In this document: piece by piece, positions 1 through 5,070 of the stretch | Position numbering within the stretch: position 1 is the stretch's first letter | Layout of the letters: the number at the start of each line of letters is the position of its first letter | From: Planctomycetota bacterium | GTDB taxonomy: Bacteria; Planctomycetota; SZUA-567; H5-PLA8 | Reading direction: 5' to 3' | Assembly: GCA_025355035.1 (NCBI GenBank) | Contig: JANXLS010000232.1 | Coordinates: forward strand, 1-5,771 | DNA: 5,771 nucleotides | Notes under the pieces: generated by a model | Told to the model about the DNA's origin: nothing | The model's input: only the letters and a program-made list of their open reading frames with translations | The model's database searches: none | Translations under genes and position numbers: made by a program

Positions 1-1305
1 TTGAAACCCAAACTGGAAAAGCCCGGCGATGAAAACGGCTCGGCGTACAAAGTCAACCAGTTCATCAAGGAAGCCGACGCCATCGCCAAGGAAATGAAAG
101 ACGACAAAAAGACGACCGACGAAGCGCTCAAAGCGATGGTCAAACTGAAGAGCCAGATCGAGGAAGAAAAAGAGAAAATTCAACGTGCCAAGGAATTTGC
201 CGAACGCATCGACAAGCTCCAGTCGAAGGATCTGAATCTCGAAACTTCCGATCACACGAAAGATGTGTCGGATGCGCTGCGAAACGGCGATGCCGCCCTC
301 GCCGCCAAGGAAATGCGAAAGCTCGGGCAGAAGATCAAAGAGATGTTGAACGATCCCAATAAGACCGACGATGAGAAGCGCAAAGAAGTCGAGAAACTGA
401 AAAAAGAAATGGAAAAACTCACCAGCGCGTTGGCCGACGATCAGGCCATGCGGGAAAAATTGCAGGAGATTTCGCAGACGAGTTTGAGCGCTGCGGATTT
501 CCAAAAACTCGAAGCCGAAATGAAAAAACAGGAAGAGCGCCAGAACAAAAACAGCAACAAGAAATTCGGCGAAGAAATCGAACGCGAAATGGACGAAGCC
601 GCGAACGAGCTCGAACGCTTGGAAGAAGAACAGGATACGAAGCTCACGGACGAAGAGAAAGAGGAGATCGCGGAACTCGAAAAAGTAGAAGAAAGCCTCG
701 ACGCAGCAGTGGAGAGTCTGACCCAGGAAGGCCAGCAGGAAAACGGTCAGGCCAAAGGCGGAATGCCGGGTAACGGAAGCAAACCGGCTCCCGGCGGCAA
801 ACCCGGCGCCGCAAACAGCGCCAAGCTGCGATCCATGCGCGGAGGTTCACGCAAGAAAGGCGGCGGCAAGCAAGGTAACGGTCAGGAGAACGGTTCGGCT
901 AAAGCGCAAAACGGTCAGACGAACAACGGCAATCCCAATGGACAGCCCGGCAACGGGCCCAACGGCGGGGGGCAGGGTTTCGGTCGCCGACCGTACCAAG
1001 ACGGCGACGCGACGTTCGTCTCTGAAAAAGCAAAAGGCGAATTGCGCGCGGGCGCAATCACGGGCATTTCGCACTTCCGCGGACAAGGTGCGAAGGGCGA
1101 TGCGCCTCAGGAGTTCTACCAGGCGTTCGAACCGTCCAGCAAAGATGGCGCGAGCTCCCTCGAAATGGAACGTTGGCCTGCAGATCGTCGAGATATGGTG
1201 AAAGATTACTTTTCGCGCGTGATGAAAGACGCCGTGCCGCCAACAGCACCAGCACCCAATCCGACAACGCCCGATGTACCAAAAAAAGATGTATTGAAAG
1301 AATAA
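1..1305 (+). CDS. Charged coiled-coil protein with Gly/Asn-rich linker, function unknown (probably 5'-truncated)
   Basis: The frame is open from base 1 to a TAA at 1303-1305 (434 codons). Base 1 is a TTG, but no upstream sequence is visible to show a ribosome binding site, so this is more likely the C-terminal part of a longer protein. Residues 1-240 are extremely rich in Lys, Glu and Asp with heptad-like spacing and read as long helices or coiled coil. Residues about 241-330 are a low-complexity Gly/Asn/Gln/Pro linker with repeated NGQ and GNG units. The last 100 residues form a separate segment holding the motif WPADRRDMVKDYFSRV near residues 388-403, followed by a Pro-rich tail. I see no signal peptide, membrane helix or catalytic motif in this part. 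From memory, similar P..R..VK.YF endings occur in large planctomycete proteins encoded beside MoxR/BatA-type genes. That is a weak inference, and no function can be assigned. Confidence 0.75.
   Translation: MKPKLEKPGDENGSAYKVNQFIKEADAIAKEMKDDKKTTDEALKAMVKLKSQIEEEKEKIQRAKEFAERIDKLQSKDLNLETSDHTKDVSDALRNGDAALAAKEMRKLGQKIKEMLNDPNKTDDEKRKEVEKLKKEMEKLTSALADDQAMREKLQEISQTSLSAADFQKLEAEMKKQEERQNKNSNKKFGEEIEREMDEAANELERLEEEQDTKLTDEEKEEIAELEKVEESLDAAVESLTQEGQQENGQAKGGMPGNGSKPAPGGKPGAANSAKLRSMRGGSRKKGGGKQGNGQENGSAKAQNGQTNNGNPNGQPGNGPNGGGQGFGRRPYQDGDATFVSEKAKGELRAGAITGISHFRGQGAKGDAPQEFYQAFEPSSKDGASSLEMERWPADRRDMVKDYFSRVMKDAVPPTAPAPNPTTPDVPKKDVLKE
721..990 (+). repeat. Low-complexity Gly/Asn/Gln-rich coding tract
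   Basis: This is the linker of the first gene, residues about 241-330. At the DNA level the 9-mer AACGGTCAG recurs exactly at 742-750, 877-885 and 910-918, and other AACGG and GGCGGC units are scattered through it. The protein is a run of NGQ, GNG, GGG and NPNG units with some Lys and Arg and almost no hydrophobic residues, so it is expected to be disordered. The units are not a regular tandem array. They look like slippage-prone linker sequence rather than a structural repeat. Confidence 0.6.
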
Positions 1306-1353
1306 TTTTCGGCATTCAAGTCCATTCGTGGCTGTGGAAGCCCTGTGTTTTTC

Positions 1354-1376
1354 CCCGCGATTTGAAAGATTGCGGG
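1354..1376 (+). other. Stem-loop in the 1306-1434 intergenic gap
   Basis: CCCGCGATTT pairs with AGATTGCGGG around a GAA loop, giving 10 bp with two G-U wobbles in RNA. It starts 48 bp after the stop of the coiled-coil gene and ends 58 bp before the ATG of the beta-propeller gene. It is preceded by a short T-run but followed only by TTAACG, so it is not a canonical intrinsic terminator. It could be a weak or factor-assisted terminator, an mRNA end stabiliser or a leader hairpin. The rest of the 129-bp gap holds no gene, and I found no convincing -35/-10 pair there. Confidence 0.35.
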
Positions 1377-1419
1377 TTAACGTGATGTACGGTGTTGCAA
1401 ATTTTTAACGACGCTAGTG

Positions 1420-1425
1420 AAAGGA
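1420..1425 (+). promoter_or_regulatory. Shine-Dalgarno site for the beta-propeller gene
   Basis: AAAGGA lies 9 nt before the ATG at 1435. It decides the start: an in-frame GTG at 1417 would sit just upstream of this site, would add only six residues (MKGYFV) and would spoil the normal N-terminus of the signal peptide. Confidence 0.6.
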
Positions 1426-1434
1426 TATTTCGTA

Positions 1435-2679
1435 ATGAGTAAAGCATCCGTGTCGCTCTTGAGCGTACTGTTTCTATCGGTCTCGGTTGCAAATGCAGCC
1501 GACGTCGCATCCAACGATTGGCCGTCCTTCCGTGGCCCAAATCGAGACGACGTTTCCCAAGAAACTGGTTTGCTGAAGCAGTGGCCGGCCGAAGGCCCGG
1601 CGCTGGCGTGGAAGGCCGAAGGAATCGGACGCGGCTATTCCAGCGTCTCCGTCGCGGGCGGTAAGATTTTCACCATGGGCGACAAAGAAGGTTCCAGCCA
1701 CGTTTACGCGCTTGATATGTCCGGCAAGATCGTCTGGGACGCCAAGGTTGGCAAGCCCGGTGGCAACTACGACGGCACTCGCAGCACGCCGACCGTCGAC
1801 GGCAATTTCGTGTACTCGCTCGGGCAGTTCGCCGACCTCGTTTGCCTTCAGGCCGCCGACGGCAAGGAAGTCTGGCGCAAGAACATCGAACGCGACTTCG
1901 GCGGGAAGATGATGTCCGGCTGGAATTTCTCGGAATCGGTTCTCATTGACGGCGACCTGCTCGTCTGCACTCCCGGCGGAGCGAAGGGAACGATGCTGGC
2001 GCTCGATAAAAAGACCGGCGAAATGAAGTGGCAGACGTCCGAAATTACCGATTCAGCCGCATACTCGTCGGTCATTCCGGCAGATATCGGCGGCGTTCAC
2101 CAGTACATTCAACTCACCGCTGCAAACGTCTTCGGTGTTGACGCAAAGAACGGAAAAGTTCTTTGGAAGGCGGCACGCAAGGGTTCCACCGCGGTCATCC
2201 CCACCCCGATCTATTTTGACAACCATGTCTTCGTCACATCGGGTTACAACATCGGCTGCAACTGCTTCAAGATCGACGGCAAAGGAGGCGCCTTTACGGC
2301 GACGGAAGTCTATGCGTCCAAGGAAATGATCGATCACCACGGCGGCGTTTTGCGCGTCGGCGAAAATCTGTACGGTCACAGCGACAACGGCGGATGGAAG
2401 TGTATGGAAATGAAAACGGGCAAGGTGCTGTGGAAAAATCCAGGCGTGGGTAAGGGCTCCTGCACGTATGCCGATGGACATCTCTACCTCCGTAGCGAAG
2501 CGGGGACGGGACGCATTGCGCTGGTCGAAGCGTCTCCTGTAGCCTATAAGCAGACGGGAGAGTTCAACCAGCCCAACCGCTCGGGGGACCACAGTTGGCC
2601 GCATCCCGTTGTTAGCGGCGGCAAACTCTACATCCGAGATCAGGACGTTCTGCTCTGCTACGACGTGAAAGCAAAGTAA
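1435..2679 (+). CDS. Exported PQQ-like beta-propeller repeat protein
   Basis: The product has 414 residues, starting at the ATG that follows AAAGGA. Residues 1-21 are a Sec signal peptide: a Lys, a hydrophobic core and ANA before the cleavage point, so the mature protein acts outside the cytoplasmic membrane. The mature part opens with WPSFRG (29-34), an N-terminal motif I associate with this family in Planctomycetota and Verrucomicrobiota. Blade signatures of the type aLD..tGk..W occur at about 92-101, 137-147, 189-199, 234-244 and 323-333. More degenerate ones near 277 and 357 suggest a 7- or 8-bladed propeller, the usual size for this family. A CNC cysteine pair (275-277) and a DHHGG motif (300-304) are notable. 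No quinone or metal site is recognisable, so the family name describes the fold. Real PQQ binding, dehydrogenase activity or a BamB-like scaffold role are all unproven. An intrinsic terminator follows 28 bp after the stop. Confidence 0.9.
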   Translation: MSKASVSLLSVLFLSVSVANAADVASNDWPSFRGPNRDDVSQETGLLKQWPAEGPALAWKAEGIGRGYSSVSVAGGKIFTMGDKEGSSHVYALDMSGKIVWDAKVGKPGGNYDGTRSTPTVDGNFVYSLGQFADLVCLQAADGKEVWRKNIERDFGGKMMSGWNFSESVLIDGDLLVCTPGGAKGTMLALDKKTGEMKWQTSEITDSAAYSSVIPADIGGVHQYIQLTAANVFGVDAKNGKVLWKAARKGSTAVIPTPIYFDNHVFVTSGYNIGCNCFKIDGKGGAFTATEVYASKEMIDHHGGVLRVGENLYGHSDNGGWKCMEMKTGKVLWKNPGVGKGSCTYADGHLYLRSEAGTGRIALVEASPVAYKQTGEFNQPNRSGDHSWPHPVVSGGKLYIRDQDVLLCYDVKAK

Positions 2680-2707
2680 CGCTCGCCTTTTCACAAAACT
2701 TTGAATC

Positions 2708-2745
2708 AAAAACGCGCTTCGAATCGGAGCGCGTTTTTTATTTTG
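2708..2745. terminator. Bidirectional intrinsic terminator between convergent genes
   Basis: AAAAACGCGCTTCGA (2708-2722) pairs with TCGGAGCGCGTTTTT (2724-2738), with a single T-G wobble, to give a GC-rich hairpin with a very small loop. On the + strand it runs into TTTTTTATTTT and ends the beta-propeller transcript. On the - strand the A-run at 2708-2712 becomes TTTTTGATT after the stem and ends the receiver-protein transcript. It lies within the 85-bp gap between the two stop codons. Confidence 0.88.
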
Positions 2746-2764
2746 CAGATAACAATCAGTCCGC

Positions 2765-3196
2765 CTACTGTGATCCCGCGATCCATTGCGACCCACTTCC
2801 GTTGGACGCGTTCGCCGCTTCGATCGATTGTTCGATGCCATTGATCAGTTCCGGAAGTGTGGCCGGCTTGCGAATGTAGATCACATTCTCAGCCCACTTG
2901 TCATCCGTCTCACCGCGCGTGACCGTCGCCGTCAGGAAAATGATCGGCACGTCTTTGGCCCGCCGATCGCCCTTCAGCAACTTTGCCACTTCCGTTCCAT
3001 CCATCCCCGGCATCATGACATCCAGAATAATCAAATCCGGTTGAAAACTCCACGCCGTCGTCAGCGCGCGCATCGGCTTGTTTTCCTCGTAGACTTCGTA
3101 ATGGCCCGTTTGCTCCAAGGCCAGCTTGATCATGCGGGTGATTCCCTCCTCATCGTCCACGATCAGAATCTTTTTCTTGCTGGTGTTGAGAATCAT
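2765..3196 (-). CDS. Single-domain response regulator (stand-alone REC, CheY-like)
   Basis: The product is a 143-residue cytosolic receiver protein in a two-component system, taking phosphate from a histidine kinase, most likely the one encoded just upstream. The receiver fold fills residues about 8-128. The acidic pocket is D14-D15, the phospho-acceptor is D59 within ILDVMMPGMDG, the switch Thr is T89 and the conserved Lys is K110, followed by P111. All key residues are intact. After the receiver there is only a short Ser/Gly/Asn-rich tail ending in WIAGSQ, so no DNA-binding, cyclase or other output domain is present. The ATG at 3196 is supported by GGAAAGGG six nucleotides upstream. It is the second gene of the operon, 43 bp after the kinase stop. 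It may act by binding a partner protein or as a phosphorelay intermediate or sink. Confidence 0.92.
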   Translation of the reverse strand: MILNTSKKKILIVDDEEGITRMIKLALEQTGHYEVYEENKPMRALTTAWSFQPDLIILDVMMPGMDGTEVAKLLKGDRRAKDVPIIFLTATVTRGETDDKWAENVIYIRKPATLPELINGIEQSIEAANASNGSGSQWIAGSQ

Positions 3197-3202
3197 GCTG
3201 CG

Positions 3203-3210
3203 CCCTTTCC
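3203..3210 (-). promoter_or_regulatory. Shine-Dalgarno site for the receiver gene
   Basis: On the minus strand GGAAAGGG sits six nucleotides before the ATG at 3196. It lies wholly in the 43-bp gap after the kinase stop codon, so the second gene can start translation independently of the first. Confidence 0.6.
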
Positions 3211-3239
3211 AAAGTTCCCGTGCAGATCCGCACTAATGT

Positions 3240-4871
3240 CTACGCTTTGAGACTGTCAGTTTTTGTCCTGATCTTTGTCCCGTCCGAACGCAATCGAATC
3301 GCGATTGTCGCCCGCGCTCCGCGCTCGTTCCGCCGGTTGCGCAGATCCAAAACGCCACCATGCAATTCCACGATCTGCCGCGACACCGGCAAGCCCAGCC
3401 CCGTCCCTTCGCCGACGGGCTTCGTCGTGAAATACGGATCGAAAATCTTGCTCAAATTCTCATCCGAAATGCCGGCCCCTGTGTCTTCAATCTGAACAAC
3501 AATCAATGTATCGTCCACCCCAAACCGCTCCGGCGGAAACGTCACTCCCGAATTCCCCAATTCCGATGCCCGCATCGTACACGAACTGACGAGCAGCGTT
3601 CCATTCTCCGGCGTCGCGTGAATCGCGTTCATCAGCAGATTGATTAGGACCTGCGAAATCTTGTTGCCGTCGAGTTTTATTTTCGGGAGTGATTCCGAAA
3701 GGTTCTGGTTCAACGTCAGATGTTTCTTGGAAAGATCGTGGCGAATCAACGAGAGTGACGCGTCGATCAGTTTGTTGACATCGTCCAATTTGAGAATCAA
3801 CGTTCGCGGTCGCGAGAAATCGAGCAACCCGCCGATGACCGTATCGGCGCGTTTGATTGCTTCGTAAATATCGTTCAGCACCGGCGCGAATTTCGGTTGC
3901 TCGACGCTCAGCGTGTTCTTTAAATAATCAAGCCCCATCACCGCGACAGCCAGAGGATTCTTGACCTCATGCGCGACACCCGCGGCAATGCGTCCGACCG
4001 ACTCCATCTTTTCGGCCTGAATCAATTGCATTTGCGCCGCTTTTAAATTTTCATTCGTTCGTTTCAAATCCGCGAGCAACCGCACGAGGCGATCCTCGAC
4101 TTGCTTGCGCTCCGTGATCTCGCGGTTGATCCCCACGAGTCCGTAGATCGTTCCGTCCGGCTCGCACAACGGCACTTTTGTCGTCAACATCCAACGTTGC
4201 GAACCGCTCGAGGTCAATCCGGATCCTTCGATCTTTTCCTCTCGATTCACGCGCGGCTGGCCCGAGAAAACCGCGATTTCTTCGTTGTGGAATTTCTCAG
4301 CCAACGACTGCGGAAAGAGATCAAAATCCGTCTTGCCGACAATCTCATCAACCGAATTGAATCCCATCAATTTCGCAACCGCCGTGTTACAGGCGACGAA
4401 CTTCGATTTGCAATCTTTGACATAGATTTGGTCCGGCAGTGAATCGATCAGCGAACGCAACAAACGGCGTTCCCCTTCCAGTCGCTCGTCCGCGTGATGT
4501 CGTTCAATCGCATAGCGAATCGCACGCGCCAGCATGCGTTCGTTCAATTCATCCTTGCAGAGATAATCCTGCGCGCCCGCATGAACCGTCTGCATCGCCG
4601 CCGCTTCGTCGTCCAATCCGCTCAATACAATGACCGGCGTATGTGGAGCTTTTTCGTGAATGCGCTTAAAGGTATCGATCCCGGAACTGTCCGGTAGAGA
4701 CATGTCCAGCATCACGATGTCGAATGAATGTCTCCCGAGCTGCTCGATCCCGGCCGATAGGCGCGTGACATGAGCGAGTTCGAACCCTTTTTTGTCCGCG
4801 GCAAACAGCATCGCCCGCAACAACGTCGCGTCGCCCGGGTTGTCCTCAATGTGAAGAACGTTGATCGCCAT
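3240..4871 (-). CDS. Soluble hybrid sensor histidine kinase, REC-PAS-HisKA-HATPase_c
   Basis: The product has 543 residues from the ATG at 4871. Domains in order: an N-terminal receiver (about 3-120) with E9/D10, phospho-acceptor D56 in MLDMSLPDSSG, S84 and K106; a PAS domain (about 137-255) ending in the usual G(I)NREITERK exit motif; a short coiled coil (about 256-290); HisKA with H301 in AHEVKNPLA; and HATPase_c with N-box N411/N415, G1 box EDTGAGI (462-468), F box FDPYFTT (477-483) and G2 box GTGLGL (489-494). No membrane helix is present, so it senses in the cytosol through PAS or by phosphorylation of its own receiver. All catalytic residues are intact. The chosen ATG sits directly before the receiver and has GGAA six nucleotides upstream. 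Alternatives are the ATG at 4910 and a TTG at 4976, which has no ribosome binding site. The kinase is first in an operon with the stand-alone receiver. The signal and the target genes are unknown. Confidence 0.92.
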   Translation of the reverse strand: MAINVLHIEDNPGDATLLRAMLFAADKKGFELAHVTRLSAGIEQLGRHSFDIVMLDMSLPDSSGIDTFKRIHEKAPHTPVIVLSGLDDEAAAMQTVHAGAQDYLCKDELNERMLARAIRYAIERHHADERLEGERRLLRSLIDSLPDQIYVKDCKSKFVACNTAVAKLMGFNSVDEIVGKTDFDLFPQSLAEKFHNEEIAVFSGQPRVNREEKIEGSGLTSSGSQRWMLTTKVPLCEPDGTIYGLVGINREITERKQVEDRLVRLLADLKRTNENLKAAQMQLIQAEKMESVGRIAAGVAHEVKNPLAVAVMGLDYLKNTLSVEQPKFAPVLNDIYEAIKRADTVIGGLLDFSRPRTLILKLDDVNKLIDASLSLIRHDLSKKHLTLNQNLSESLPKIKLDGNKISQVLINLLMNAIHATPENGTLLVSSCTMRASELGNSGVTFPPERFGVDDTLIVVQIEDTGAGISDENLSKIFDPYFTTKPVGEGTGLGLPVSRQIVELHGGVLDLRNRRNERGARATIAIRLRSDGTKIRTKTDSLKA

Positions 4872-4982
4872 ATTGGATTCCGAGACGTTGATGCAACTTC
4901 CATCTTCCATGATCACACCCGCATTGTGAAGTGGAAATAATGCTTCTGGATCGCGTGAAGTTCGCTGAATAATCAAGGGTAA

Positions 4983-5011
4983 ATTAAACGCCTTGAATTT
5001 TTCTAATGAAA
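4983..5011 (-). promoter_or_regulatory. Candidate sigma70-like promoter for the kinase-receiver operon
   Basis: On the minus strand TTTCAT (5011-5006, 4 of 6 to the -35 consensus) and TTTAAT (4988-4983, 5 of 6 to the -10) are separated by exactly 17 nt within an AT-rich stretch. Transcription would begin near 4976, giving a leader of roughly 65 to 105 nt depending on which ATG is used. This argues against the TTG at 4976 as the start codon. No operator-like inverted repeat is evident. Confidence 0.4.
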
Positions 5012-5057
5012 TGGCGATCGCGACGGTTTACAGTCGAGAGCGCTTTTCGCCAACACC

Positions 5058-5063
5058 GGGAGA
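5058..5063 (+). promoter_or_regulatory. Shine-Dalgarno site for the membrane-protein gene
   Basis: GGGAGA lies seven nucleotides before the ATG at 5071 and supports that start. It is half of the small inverted repeat GGGAGACTCCC (5058-5068), so in the mRNA it could be held in a short hairpin that partly masks it. Confidence 0.5.
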
Positions 5064-5070
5064 CTCCCCC

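Larger units (their letters stand above)
4872..5070. other. Divergent intergenic region between the kinase and the membrane-protein gene
   Basis: The 199-bp spacer has an AT-rich core at about 4961-5015 in an otherwise GC-richer window, as expected of a shared promoter region. Besides the minus-strand promoter candidate, the plus strand has TCTAAT at 5002-5007 (5 of 6 to a -10 box) but no matching -35 at normal spacing. It overlaps the minus-strand -35 element. No small gene or RNA gene is recognisable. Confidence 0.4.

Noticed and set aside
441..1315. Several 65-90-codon open frames on both strands across the coiled-coil gene
   Set aside because: Their Arg/Ser/Phe/Leu-rich translations mirror the Lys/Glu and Gly/Asn codons of the real gene, and none has a domain or its own intergenic space.
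1362..1390. TTGAAA followed 17 nt later by ATGTAC as a promoter for the beta-propeller gene
   Set aside because: The -35 half is good, but the -10 half matches the consensus at only one position. It also lies within the stem-loop, so I do not call it.
1417..1434. GTG start six codons upstream of the beta-propeller ATG
   Set aside because: It overlaps the Shine-Dalgarno site of the ATG at 1435 and would place extra residues ahead of a normal signal peptide.
2053..2841. A 262-codon open frame on the minus strand opposite the beta-propeller gene
   Set aside because: It is antisense to a gene with clear signal peptide, repeats and ribosome binding site, spans the terminator hairpin and the receiver gene's end, and its translation is Arg-rich with no recognisable domain. 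It is a shadow of codon bias.
2786..4697. Plus-strand open frames of 60-154 codons opposite the receiver and kinase genes
   Set aside because: They lie wholly antisense to two proteins with intact catalytic motifs, and their Arg/His/Ser-rich translations resemble no protein family.
5014..5021. GCGATCGC palindrome, like the HIP1 element of cyanobacteria
   Set aside because: I noticed only one copy in the window, and an 8-bp GC-rich palindrome is expected by chance. Nothing else suggests a cyanobacterium.
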